Shown in pieces: positions 6,336 through 13,465 of a stretch of DNA of 14,292 nucleotides. The stretch covers positions 1 through 14,292 of the forward strand of contig CAYVFC010000181.1 of the NCBI GenBank assembly GCA_964450715.1. Direction: 5' to 3'. Both the position numbers and the translations under genes were made by a program. Position 1 is the stretch's first letter, and each line of letters opens with the position of its first letter. Source of the DNA: CAYVFC01 sp964450715. GTDB taxonomy: Bacteria > Myxococcota_A > Polyangia > Polyangiales > JAFGIB01. The notes under the pieces were generated by a model. That model ran no database searches, had not been told where the DNA came from, and worked only from the letters and a program-made list of their open reading frames with translations.

Positions 6336-7166
6336 ATGACGGAAGAAGCCGAAACCAAGGGAGCGGGCTCGAATCCGGACGAGCAGGTGGCCGATGGGCG
6401 GCAGGGCGAGGTGAACGGTGAGCCCGAGCGCGCCGAGTACACCATCGACGAGCTGGCGGCGGTGACCGGGATTCCCAGCCGCACCATACGCTTCTACCAG
6501 GCTAACGGCGTGCTGCCCTTTCCCCGCAGGCGGGGAAGGGTGGCCTTGTACGACGACAGCCATATCGAGCGGTTGAAGCTGGTGGCCGATCTGCAGACCC
6601 GCGGGCTCACCCTGCGCGCGGTGCGGGATCTCTTGAGCCGGCCCGATCTGGACGGCTCGTCGGTGCAGCAGTGGTTGGGGCTGGAGAAGCGGCTGCAGGG
6701 ATACCGGCGGGATGCTTCGCGGCTGGTGGACGCCGAGGGGCTGGAGCAGCTGACCGGCGAGCAACCGGCCGGCGTCATCGCCCGGCTGTTGCGCTTGAAG
6801 CTGGTCGAGCACGAACCGGACGGCTCGGTACCGCGTTTCCGGGTCAACAGCCCCCGGCTGCTGCAGGTGGCCCTGAAGCTCGAGGCTGAGGGAGTGCCCC
6901 TGGAAATAGCCGCGGACATCTTCGACCTGTTGCACCACCGGCTGGGCAAGTCCGCCGAGGAGGTCGTGCGCCTGGCGGCCGAGACCGCAGCAAGCCGGGG
7001 GCGCCGCAGAGCGGGCCCGAGCGAGCTCGAGCGGGTGCTGGACGCGCTGTTCGGAAGCGGCGCCTGCGGCGAGGCGGTGCAGGCGATATTCTCGCGCGAG
7101 GTCGACCGGTCGATAGCGGCGTTGCTGAAGCGGGCGGTTTCCGGGGCGCGCCGGAGAAGGAAATAA
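6336..7166 (+). CDS. MerR-family transcriptional regulator
   Basis: The 276-residue protein has an acidic, probably disordered N-terminus (1-34), then the MerR DNA-binding domain: YTIDELAAVTGIPSRTIRFYQ (35-55), the wing (about 58-74, PFPRRRGRVALYDD) and the helix ending TLRAVRDLL (92-100). The remaining 170 residues are helical and Arg/Leu-rich with no cysteine-based metal site of MerR or SoxR type (a single Cys near the C-terminus), so the effector is probably not a metal. The C-terminus is basic (ARRRRK). The ATG at 6336 lacks a good ribosome site and sits just after the promoter; an in-frame GTG at 6411 would remove most of the acidic extension and is a possible alternative. It probably controls its own promoter and may control the 2TM-protein gene downstream, where one ACAGT half-site occurs at 7217-7221. 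Confidence 0.9.
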   Translation: MTEEAETKGAGSNPDEQVADGRQGEVNGEPERAEYTIDELAAVTGIPSRTIRFYQANGVLPFPRRRGRVALYDDSHIERLKLVADLQTRGLTLRAVRDLLSRPDLDGSSVQQWLGLEKRLQGYRRDASRLVDAEGLEQLTGEQPAGVIARLLRLKLVEHEPDGSVPRFRVNSPRLLQVALKLEAEGVPLEIAADIFDLLHHRLGKSAEEVVRLAAETAASRGRRRAGPSELERVLDALFGSGACGEAVQAIFSREVDRSIAALLKRAVSGARRRRK

Positions 7167-7213
7167 AGCCGGGTCGGGCCCGTTTACCGGTGCCGTCCGC
7201 ATAACACTTAATT

Positions 7214-7294
7214 TTGACAGTGATTAATGTATCGGTTCTGTTGAAACGGTAGACGAGAGAAGAATGGAAACAGCCCTTTCGAACCGGAAAGGGC
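7214..7294 (+). promoter_or_regulatory. Upstream region of the 2TM-protein gene: consensus -35 and a leader hairpin
   Basis: A perfect TTGACA (7214-7219) overlaps an ACAGT motif like those in the MerR-gene promoter. The best -10 at 17-base spacing is poor (TCTGTT, 7237-7242), which would fit a regulated promoter. The leader contains GCCCTTTC (7273-7280) and GAAAGGGC (7287-7294), an 8-bp stem with a 6-base loop. No T run follows, so it is a 5' leader structure rather than a terminator, ending about 20 bases before the start codon. Confidence 0.35.
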
Positions 7295-7315
7295 CCTAAA
7301 GACAGGGGTCAGGCA

Positions 7316-7639
7316 ATGGGTGACAGAGAGTTGACCGCGGAGCAGAAAGAGGCGCTGGAGCGCGAGATAGAACGCAGGATCAGGGCCAAGGCCAGCCGCA
7401 AGGTATTCGTCCGGCTCGGCTTCATGTGGCACCTGGCGATGTTCCTCATCATCATGGTGGGCTTGACCGCCATCAACCTCACCCAGAGCCCCAGTTACCT
7501 GTGGGTGCTCTGGGTTTTCGGAGGTTGGGGCCTGGCCGTGCTGATCCATGCCTTTGCCACCTTCACCATGGGCAGCATCACCGAGGACATGATCCGGACG
7601 GAGATAGAACGCGAAAAGCAGCGTCGCGGGTTGCTCTGA
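7316..7639 (+). CDS. Small 2TM-domain membrane protein
   Basis: The protein has 107 residues. Residues about 6-28 form a charged helix (EQKEALEREIERRIRAK), followed by two hydrophobic segments at about 35-56 (FMWHLAMFLIIMVGLTAINL) and 61-83 (YLWVLWVFGGWGLAVLIHAFATF), then a charged C-terminal helix. The HL...NL..SP.YLW..W...GWG..V..HA pattern is that of the bacterial 2TM domain, a small module found alone or on histidine kinases. Its biochemical role is unknown. AGGGG eight bases upstream of ATG 7316 supports the start. The gene follows the MerR-type gene by 149 bp on the same strand but appears to have its own promoter region. Confidence 0.85.
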   Translation: MGDRELTAEQKEALEREIERRIRAKASRKVFVRLGFMWHLAMFLIIMVGLTAINLTQSPSYLWVLWVFGGWGLAVLIHAFATFTMGSITEDMIRTEIEREKQRRGLL

Positions 7640-7660
7640 CCCCCTCCTCTCGTGCCCCCT

Positions 7661-7755
7661 CCGGATCCCCGGAACCGCGCGCCCTCGTCCCCCGACGAGG
7701 TATCGTGCGACACGGGTTTACCGAACGCCGCCCCCGCGCGGTTTCGGGGATCCCG
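7661..7755. repeat. Long imperfect inverted repeat in the convergent gap
   Basis: The arm at 7661-7680 is complementary to 7736-7755 over 20 positions with one mismatch and one G-T wobble. Between the arms a second perfect hairpin, CCTCGTC (7683-7689) / GACGAGG (7694-7700), has a CCCC loop. It lies between the convergent 2TM and EAL genes (7639 and 7880), where a two-way 3' structure would make sense, but no T run follows on either strand. It may be a remnant of a mobile palindromic element. The rest of 7640-7879 contains nothing else I recognise. Confidence 0.55.
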
Positions 7756-7879
7756 CGTACGACCGGTTTCCCCCGCACGCATCCGAAGGTCTGCAACCCG
7801 CGCGTTCCCGGTGGGTAAGGCCGGGGGGACCCACGCGTCCACCGCGATGTCTACCCGCGGGTCTACCGCCAGGCCCGCT

Positions 7880-8728
7880 CTACAGCTTCCATTCGTTCTT
7901 CTTGGGTGCGGGATCGGGCCGGCCCAGTGCGTATCCCTGGCCGTAGTGGCAGCCGCAATCGCGCACGGCCCGGATCTCCTTCCAGGTCTCCAGCCCCTCG
8001 GCCACCACCTTGGCTCCCAGATCGACGCACATACGTACCACCGCTCTGACCAGTATTTGCTGTCGATGGTTCTGGTCGAGGTTGGTGATCAGCATACGAT
8101 CCAGCTTCACCACCGACGGTTTCAGGTCGGCGATACGCTTGAGATTGGAGTAGCCCGCACCCAGATCGTCGACCACCAGGTGAACCGCCCCGCGATTGCG
8201 GATCTCGCGCAGCACCGAGTTGCAGATCTCGTAATAAGTGAAGGGGACCGATTCGGTGATCTCCACGTAGACGTCATCGTCGTGGAAGTACATAGGGTCG
8301 TCCGGTTGGATCACGTAGCGGTCCGACAGCTCTGCCGGGTGGACGTTGAGGAACAGGGGGATGCCGCGGCAGCCTTGCGAGCCGATCCCGCGCAGCGCCC
8401 GGCCCAGCTGCCCGGTGAAGCGCTCCGAGGCCGCTCGTTTGAAGAGGACCTCGGGATTGGTCAGCCCCGGCGTCTGACAGCGGGCCAGCATCTCGTAGGC
8501 GAAGACCTTGCCGGTGCTTAGATCCACGATGGGCTGATAGACGCAGCGCAGATCCGCCAGCGGGATGCAGCCCACCATGTCGGTGTTCTCGGTGTACTCC
8601 TCGATCTGCAGCGCCCAGTCGGCGACCGACTCCGAGAGGTCTACCGGCTTTAGCTCGCCCGAGCCGGACGCGCTTTGCGGGGGATTGTCGGGGCCGCCGT
8701 CGGCCGATGAATCCGATTTTTCCGCCAT
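7880..8728 (-). CDS. EAL-domain cyclic-di-GMP phosphodiesterase
   Basis: The 282-residue protein has a polar N-terminus (1-30) and a stand-alone EAL domain from about residue 55. The residues expected for metal and substrate binding are present: YQPIVDL (64-70), Glu79 in EML (the EAL motif itself is altered A to M), Asn128 (FLNVHP), Glu156 (EITES), Asp187-Asp188 (VVDDLGAGYSNL), Lys208 (VVKLD), Glu244 (VAEGLET) and Gln264 (GQGYALGRP). An active enzyme hydrolysing c-di-GMP to pGpG is therefore predicted. There is no GGDEF, PAS or membrane domain, so it is cytosolic with no evident sensor. No Shine-Dalgarno sequence precedes ATG 8728; a promoter-like pair just upstream suggests a near-leaderless mRNA. 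It is convergent with the 2TM gene and divergent from the carboxyltransferase gene. Confidence 0.93.
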   Translation of the reverse strand: MAEKSDSSADGGPDNPPQSASGSGELKPVDLSESVADWALQIEEYTENTDMVGCIPLADLRCVYQPIVDLSTGKVFAYEMLARCQTPGLTNPEVLFKRAASERFTGQLGRALRGIGSQGCRGIPLFLNVHPAELSDRYVIQPDDPMYFHDDDVYVEITESVPFTYYEICNSVLREIRNRGAVHLVVDDLGAGYSNLKRIADLKPSVVKLDRMLITNLDQNHRQQILVRAVVRMCVDLGAKVVAEGLETWKEIRAVRDCGCHYGQGYALGRPDPAPKKNEWKL

Positions 8729-8737
8729 CTAGTAAAG

Positions 8738-8766
8738 ATTCTGGCTGGTTATTCGCCGTCAGGCAA
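8738..8766 (-). promoter_or_regulatory. Candidate promoter of the EAL gene, near-leaderless
   Basis: On the minus strand TTGCCT (8766-8761) and CAGAAT (8743-8738) are separated by 17 bases, each matching sigma70 consensus at four of six positions. Transcription would start near 8731, about three bases before ATG 8728. This agrees with the missing ribosome site. Confidence 0.35.
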
Positions 8767-8827
8767 GCGAGGGTGCGGTGCGAGTGCAACCCCCGCCATT
8801 CCGCCGCCCGGCCGGTCCCGGAGCTGG

Positions 8828-8984
8828 AAGTGGTATCAATACTCCTCCCGTCGTCTTTCGGGCTGGGCGGCCCCATCTGCTGCGTTACTCTTTCTCGAAA
8901 AAGCTCCGCTATTCCTCGTCGTCGCGCCTTGCATCCGGGGCCGGCGCGCTGCGAAATACTCGGTCCGGGGTATTGAAACCACTT
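8828..8984. repeat. MITE-like element with 18-bp terminal inverted repeats
   Basis: Positions 8828-8845 (AAGTGGTATCAATACTCC) are the reverse complement of 8967-8984 at 16 of 18 bases. The 121-bp interior encodes no plausible protein. The sequence has the look of a dispersed non-autonomous element, but I cannot show other copies in this window and no target-site duplication is obvious. Its right end lies three bases before the TTGACA of the carboxyltransferase gene, so insertion may have shaped that promoter. The rest of the 8729-9042 gap holds only the two promoters listed separately. Confidence 0.5.
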
Positions 8985-8987
8985 CTA

Positions 8988-9018
8988 TTGACATGGTCCC
9001 CGGATTGACCGCTACACT
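8988..9018 (+). promoter_or_regulatory. Candidate promoter of the carboxyltransferase gene
   Basis: A perfect TTGACA (8988-8993) is followed by TACACT (9013-9018). The 19-base spacing is longer than optimal. TTGACC at 9005-9010 is an alternative -35 but lacks a good -10. The predicted start of transcription is near 9025, leaving a leader of about 18 bases before ATG 9043. Confidence 0.4.
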
Positions 9019-9042
9019 CGCCGTTTTGGAATCGAGACCTCG

Positions 9043-10995
9043 ATGAGCGACGAACAGCAGGATCTCGGCCTCTCCCGTTTCGAGATCCACCAGGTTTTCC
9101 GGCACCCGGATCGGCTCCAGGCCGATGACGTCGTGGGCGGTTTGTTGCACGACGTGCGTTACGCCACCGATATCACAGCCGAGGTACTGCGGGTGGACGG
9201 CGACGAGGACCTCGAGAAGCGGATGCGAAGGCTGGGCGTGATCGGAGGCGAGGGGAGCTTCCGGCTGAGCGACGATAAGACCATCGACGTGATCTTCGCC
9301 GGGGATCTCAAGCCCCGCGGCGACGACCTCGAGTCCAAGGCCTCGGTCAACTACGGCGTGATCTCTCCCGGGGGGATGGTCCTCAAGTACCGCCTCTACC
9401 TGGAGGCCGAGAAGCAGGGCAAGATGCTGCTGCTGCTGCCCAACACCCTGGGGGGTGAGGCGGGGACCAATGCCGCCCGTCACGGGCAATCGTGGCTGGT
9501 CTCGGCCAACATCCTGGCGCTTCTGACCCTGAAGACGCCGATCGTCTCCATCGTGCTGGGCGAGGGGGGAAGCGGCGGAGCGCTCTGCGGGCAGGTCGCG
9601 GACCGGAACCTGATCATGCAGTACGCCTGCTATTCGACCATCTCCCCGGAGCAGGGCGCCTGGATCCTCAGGGGCCGGAGCCAGCGAACCGAGGAGCCTA
9701 TTACCGACGAGGAGCTGAAGAAGGCGCTGGAGGTTCTCAAGCCGACGGCGCAGGACATGGTCGAGGCCGGGATCATCGACACCATTATCCCCGAGTACGA
9801 GGGGGGCTCGCACCTGGAGAAGCCGGAAGGCTACAAAACCACGCTGGAGAACATCGCCGAAGCGCTGCGAACGGCCTTCGGCGAGCTCGGGCGGTCGAAG
9901 AGCAAGGGGGCCTCGCTGTCGCGAAAGCGAATCACACGCGCGTTCAGCTATGGTCGGCTGCAGCGCTACTCCTCGCTCAAGCGGATGGTACGGCGGATCT
10001 ACGCGTTCAGCCCCATCTCCCAGGAGATCCCCCGGGAGAAGCTCTCGGTGCCTCCCCAGGACGAGCTGTTCTCCCTGGCCTACGAGCAGCTGCGGGCCGT
10101 GCTGGATACCTGGGGCATACGAGGGGACGAGGGCGTCAAGTGCGAGGGCCGCCGCTTCTTTCCCCCGCTGAACGACACCCTGCCCAGCCGACAGGAGGCC
10201 TGCGGCGCCATCCTTACCGAGAAGGAGTTCCAGGACAACCACAAGAGCTGTCCCCGCTGCGGGTGGGGCGAACGGTTGCCGCATACCGACTGGTTGCACG
10301 CGCTGGCCGACGAGGGCTCGTTCAGCGAGTTCGACTCGGACCTGGGATACGAGGACTTCGAGCCCACCATCTACACCACCGAGGCCTACCTCGCCGCCCT
10401 GGAAAAGGCGCGGGCCAAGACCGGCCTCAGGTCAGCCGCCGTCGCCGGGATGGCGCGGATATTCGGCCACCAGGTGGCTGTCTACCTGCTCGATTTCAGC
10501 TTCATGGGCGGCACCCTGGGCATCGCGGAAGGGGAGAAGTTCCGCCGGGCGGCCGATCGAGCGCGCCGGGACGAGATGCCGCTGGTCGGGGTCTTTTCCT
10601 CGGGCGGCGTGCGCATGGCCGAGGGCACCCTGGGCTTGAAGCAGATGGAGAAGACCCTGGCGGCGGTGGCCCGGCTCGACGAGGCGCGGATTCCGTTCTA
10701 CTCGTTGCTGGTCTCCCCCTGTACCGGGGGCGTTATCAGCAGCAACGCCACCGCGGCCAACCACATCATCGCCGAGAGGGCCGGGATCTTCTCCTTCGCC
10801 GGCCCCGGGGTGGTGCGCAGCGCGGGAGGCGAGATAGAAGACTATGCCATGGCTCCCATGATCATTTCTGCCATCGACGTTCCCATCGGAAGAAGAATGG
10901 GCAAACGTACGATCGACAAAGTCGTCTTCAGAAAGGATATCAAGTCCGCGCTGTACGACTACATCGACGAGTATTACTGGCTGAAGGAAAAATAG
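9043..10995 (+). CDS. Fused acyl-CoA carboxyltransferase, alpha-like half first, beta-like half second
   Basis: The 650-residue protein contains both crotonase-fold halves of a biotin-dependent carboxyltransferase, which moves a carboxyl group from carboxybiotin to an acyl-CoA. Residues about 80-280 match the AccA type: PGGMVLKYRLYLEAEKQGK (109-127), PIVSIVLGEGGSGGAL (166-181), STISPEQGAWIL (198-209) and EAGIIDTIIPEYEGG (241-255). Residues about 385-640 match the AccD type: EACGAIL...CPRCG, TGLRSAAVAGMARIFG, DFSFMGGTLGIAEGEK (484-499), SSGGVRMAEG (519-528), TGGVIS (561-566) and FAGPGVVR (585-592). Oxyanion-hole glycines are present in both halves. In AccD the zinc ribbon is CxxC-x(n)-CxxC; here the first Cys of the first pair is Gln384 and the cysteines are 367, 387, 403 and 406. 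No biotin carboxylase or biotin carrier gene is in the window. The substrate (acetyl-, propionyl- or another acyl-CoA) cannot be told. Confidence 0.9.
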   Translation: MSDEQQDLGLSRFEIHQVFRHPDRLQADDVVGGLLHDVRYATDITAEVLRVDGDEDLEKRMRRLGVIGGEGSFRLSDDKTIDVIFAGDLKPRGDDLESKASVNYGVISPGGMVLKYRLYLEAEKQGKMLLLLPNTLGGEAGTNAARHGQSWLVSANILALLTLKTPIVSIVLGEGGSGGALCGQVADRNLIMQYACYSTISPEQGAWILRGRSQRTEEPITDEELKKALEVLKPTAQDMVEAGIIDTIIPEYEGGSHLEKPEGYKTTLENIAEALRTAFGELGRSKSKGASLSRKRITRAFSYGRLQRYSSLKRMVRRIYAFSPISQEIPREKLSVPPQDELFSLAYEQLRAVLDTWGIRGDEGVKCEGRRFFPPLNDTLPSRQEACGAILTEKEFQDNHKSCPRCGWGERLPHTDWLHALADEGSFSEFDSDLGYEDFEPTIYTTEAYLAALEKARAKTGLRSAAVAGMARIFGHQVAVYLLDFSFMGGTLGIAEGEKFRRAADRARRDEMPLVGVFSSGGVRMAEGTLGLKQMEKTLAAVARLDEARIPFYSLLVSPCTGGVISSNATAANHIIAERAGIFSFAGPGVVRSAGGEIEDYAMAPMIISAIDVPIGRRMGKRTIDKVVFRKDIKSALYDYIDEYYWLKEK

Positions 10996-11015
10996 GCCGA
11001 CGGTCGTTGCAGACG

Positions 11016-11106
11016 ATGTCATTTCGAGCGAAGCGAGAAATCTCGACGCCGCGTAGTGTTCTTATCGACAGAGATTTCTCGTCGCCTTCGGCTCCTCGAA
11101 ATGACA
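11016..11106. repeat. Palindromic dispersed-type repeat between carboxyltransferase and LOG genes
   Basis: ATGTCATTTCGAG (11016-11028) is matched by its perfect complement CTCGAAATGACAT (11094-11106). Inner arms AGAAATCTC and GAGATTTCT pair as well, with asymmetric internal loops CGAAGCG and CGTCGCCTTCGGCTC. TCATTTCGAGCGAAGCGAGAAATCTC-type palindromes are, from general knowledge, widespread in intergenic regions of several bacterial phyla. It starts 20 bp after the carboxyltransferase stop and may stabilise or end that transcript, although no T run follows. Confidence 0.75.
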
Positions 11107-11159
11107 TATTTCGAAAGGCCGTCACGGCTTCTTGAGAAGATTCATCAGGAGCTCGCCAC

Positions 11160-12020
11160 ATGACGAGAAAGAGAAAGAAAGCGTGTAACGACATCCGACC
11201 GGTCAAGGCCTACAAGAACGCGGAGTTTCTCAACAGCCCGTCGGCGCGTTTGATACGCGTGCTGTCGGAGATGGTCGAGCCGGAGGCCCGTTTCCGGAAA
11301 TACGGGGTTCGGGACACGGTGGCCTTTTTCGGCTCCTCGCGCATCCTCTCCCGGGAGCAGGCTCAGGGCCGGATCGAGGAGATGGAACAGAAGGTGCGGG
11401 CGGCCGGCGGTGCGGAGGCAGAGAGCGAACGGCTGCTAGAGGCAGCCCGGCACGCGCTAGTGATGTCGCGCTACTATGAGGACGCGGCCCTGCTGGCCGA
11501 GAAGCTCACCCGCTGGTTCGCGACCTTGGACGCTCCGGGCAAGAACTACAAGATCTGCACCGGCGGCGGGCCCGGTATCATGGAAGCGGCCAACCTAGGG
11601 GCAAAGCGAGCGGGGGGCAAGTCGGTCGGCCTGAACATCAGCCTTCCCCTGGAGCAGGATCCCAACCCCTACCAGTGCCAGGAGCTCGCCTTCGAGTTCC
11701 ACTACTTCTTCATCCGCAAGTTCTGGTTCGTCTACCTGGCCAAGGCCCTGATCGTCTTTCCCGGGGGGTTCGGCACCTTGGACGAGCTGTTCGAGCTGTT
11801 GACCTTGATCCAGACCCACAAGACGCGGAAGCAGATGCCGGTGCTCCTCTACGGAACCGAGTACTGGAACCAGGTGATCAATTTCCAGAGCATGATAGAG
11901 TGGGATACCATCTCGCCCGAGGACGTCGAGCTGTTCAAGACCTGCGACGACGTGGACGAGGCGGTGGACTACCTCAAGGAGCAGATCACCAGCATTCATC
12001 TGGAGCACCGATCGGGTTGA
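11160..12020 (+). CDS. LOG-family nucleotide 5'-monophosphate phosphoribohydrolase
   Basis: The 286-residue protein belongs to the LOG family (often mis-named lysine decarboxylase). Members cleave nucleoside or cytokinin-riboside 5'-monophosphates into base and ribose 5-phosphate. Residues 133-143 read CTGGGPGIMEA and 201-209 PGGFGTLDE, the two signature motifs including the catalytic Glu; VAFFGSSR (54-61) is the first Rossmann strand. Length and the N-terminal 50-residue extension resemble the larger bacterial members that act in purine nucleotide salvage rather than the 190-residue plant type. AGGAG eight bases before ATG 11160 supports the start. It stands 83 bp before the acyl-CoA synthetase genes on the same strand with no terminator between, so co-transcription is possible; a functional link is not evident. 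Confidence 0.9.
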   Translation: MTRKRKKACNDIRPVKAYKNAEFLNSPSARLIRVLSEMVEPEARFRKYGVRDTVAFFGSSRILSREQAQGRIEEMEQKVRAAGGAEAESERLLEAARHALVMSRYYEDAALLAEKLTRWFATLDAPGKNYKICTGGGPGIMEAANLGAKRAGGKSVGLNISLPLEQDPNPYQCQELAFEFHYFFIRKFWFVYLAKALIVFPGGFGTLDELFELLTLIQTHKTRKQMPVLLYGTEYWNQVINFQSMIEWDTISPEDVELFKTCDDVDEAVDYLKEQITSIHLEHRSG

Positions 12021-12103
12021 CCGCGCCATGATTGCTAGGAAACGGGGGCGACGGGCGTTCCCAGCGCACCCCGAGCCCTGATCGCCGCTCCCGGGGGACG
12101 CGC

Positions 12104-13465
12104 ATGATGAACCTGAAGAGAATCTTCGAGCCCAGATCGATCGCCGTGGTCGGCGTATCGCTCTCCAACCACCTGAATCCCGCCAACGTTATCTACAACA
12201 AGAACCACCTCCGTTACGGGGCGAAGACCTTCTGCGTGAACCCCAGGGGAGGCGAGCTGTACGGCGAGACGGTGTACCGGAAGATCTCCGATATACCCGC
12301 CAAGGTTGACCTGGCCGTGCTGAGCGTGCGCGCGGAGCACGTTCCGGGAGCGTTACGGGAGTGTATCGAGGCGGGCGTGTCCGGCGCGGTCATCATTTCG
12401 GGCGGCTTTTCCGAGACCGGTCGGAACGACCTGAGCGAGGAGATCGTTGGTATCGCCCGGGATGCGAAGTTTCCCTTCATCGGTCCCAACTGTATCGGGG
12501 TATACTCGCCGCCCCACGTCGATTCCTTCTTCTTGTCTTACGAGCGGTTGATAGAGCCGCGCCCGGGGGGCGTCGCCCTGGTCAGCCAGAGCGGGGGGAT
12601 CCTGGTCGACCAGATGATCAAGCTCACCCAGGAGAACGTGGGTCTGTCCCGGGCCATCAGCATCGGTAACAAGGCCGTGATCGACGAGATCGACCTGCTG
12701 CGGTTTCTGGGCAGCGACGACGCGACGACCGTGATCGGCCTGTACGTGGAGGGTTTCAAGCCGGGCCGGGGCAGGGATTTCATCCGCGCCGTGGAGAAGC
12801 TGGACAAACCGGTGATCGTTCTCAAGTCGGGTAAAACCCCCGGCGGCTCCAAGGCGGTGAGCTCGCACACCGCCTCCATGGCCGGGGACCACGCCGTGTT
12901 CAGCGAGGTCGTCAAGTCGAGCCGCGCCATCGAGGCCCAGAACGAGAAAGCCTTTGTCTCCTACTGCGAATCTCTCGCCGCTTTCCGGACGGCGAAGGTC
13001 GAGAACGTCTGCATCGTCACCGCCAGCGGCGGTCACGGCGCCATCGCCGCGGACCGCTGTTACGTGTCCGGGCTGAAGAATCCGGACATCCCCGCCGGCG
13101 ACCAGGCGGAGCTCAAGTCGATGCTCTCTGCCTCCGTACAGAACATTGCCTCGCTGTCGAACCCCATCGACATGACCGGCAGCGCCGTGGACGACGACTT
13201 TATCGCCGCGGTGCGCTACTTCCTGGACAGGGACTACGTGGACTGCATCGTGCTGCTGCTGCTGCCCTACCTGCCGGGGATCACCTCGGATATCGGGGCG
13301 AGGATAGCCCAGTACGTGCGGGAGCGTTCCAAACCCGTGGTCGTCTACATGCCGCGGGTCGACAAGTACGGCATCTTCATCGACGGCTTCGAGGTGAACA
13401 GCATTCCGGTGGCCCACTCGGTCGACGCGGCCGTGGACATGGCCAAGGGGCTGGGGGTGAGGTGA
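12104..13465 (+). CDS. Acetate/acyl-CoA ligase (ADP-forming), alpha subunit
   Basis: The 453-residue protein has the three-part layout of the alpha subunit: a CoA-binding Rossmann domain (about 5-135, with RSIAVVGVS at 11-19 and IGPNCIGVYSP at 126-136), a succinyl-CoA-ligase-like domain (about 150-290) and a second flavodoxin-like ligase domain (about 300-453). The SSHTASMAG segment (253-261) carries His255, the residue expected to be phosphorylated when acyl-CoA plus ADP and phosphate is converted to acid, CoA and ATP. ATG 12104 is chosen because GGGGGA lies five bases upstream and the family's N-terminus begins here; the frame is open to TTG 12032, but the extra residues are low-complexity. 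The stop overlaps the beta-subunit start by one base, so the two are translationally coupled. Confidence 0.93.
   Translation: MMNLKRIFEPRSIAVVGVSLSNHLNPANVIYNKNHLRYGAKTFCVNPRGGELYGETVYRKISDIPAKVDLAVLSVRAEHVPGALRECIEAGVSGAVIISGGFSETGRNDLSEEIVGIARDAKFPFIGPNCIGVYSPPHVDSFFLSYERLIEPRPGGVALVSQSGGILVDQMIKLTQENVGLSRAISIGNKAVIDEIDLLRFLGSDDATTVIGLYVEGFKPGRGRDFIRAVEKLDKPVIVLKSGKTPGGSKAVSSHTASMAGDHAVFSEVVKSSRAIEAQNEKAFVSYCESLAAFRTAKVENVCIVTASGGHGAIAADRCYVSGLKNPDIPAGDQAELKSMLSASVQNIASLSNPIDMTGSAVDDDFIAAVRYFLDRDYVDCIVLLLLPYLPGITSDIGARIAQYVRERSKPVVVYMPRVDKYGIFIDGFEVNSIPVAHSVDAAVDMAKGLGVR

Noticed and set aside
4859..6487. 542-codon minus-strand frame opposite the Cys-repeat lipoprotein
   Set aside because: The plus strand has a signal peptide and ordered Cys repeats; the antisense product is Arg/Gly/Ala-rich with no domain.
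7652..8521. Plus-strand frame opposite the EAL gene
   Set aside because: The EAL gene on the minus strand keeps all expected catalytic residues; this frame has no ribosome site or motif.
8836..10299. Long minus-strand frame (487 codons) opposite the carboxyltransferase gene
   Set aside because: It is antisense to a gene with clear family motifs in both halves. Its translation is Leu/Arg/Gly-rich without recognisable domains.
9492..11135. Long plus-strand frame inside and beyond the carboxyltransferase gene
   Set aside because: It is a frame-shifted shadow with Gly/Arg-rich composition, ending inside the palindromic repeat.
12032..12103. In-frame TTG start extending the acyl-CoA ligase alpha subunit by 24 residues
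   Set aside because: The extra residues are low-complexity, and ATG 12104 has a good ribosome site at the normal family N-terminus.
12353..13417. 354-codon minus-strand frame opposite the acyl-CoA ligase alpha subunit
   Set aside because: It is antisense to a clearly conserved enzyme; its His/Asp/Val-rich composition is the usual mirror of GC-rich coding DNA.
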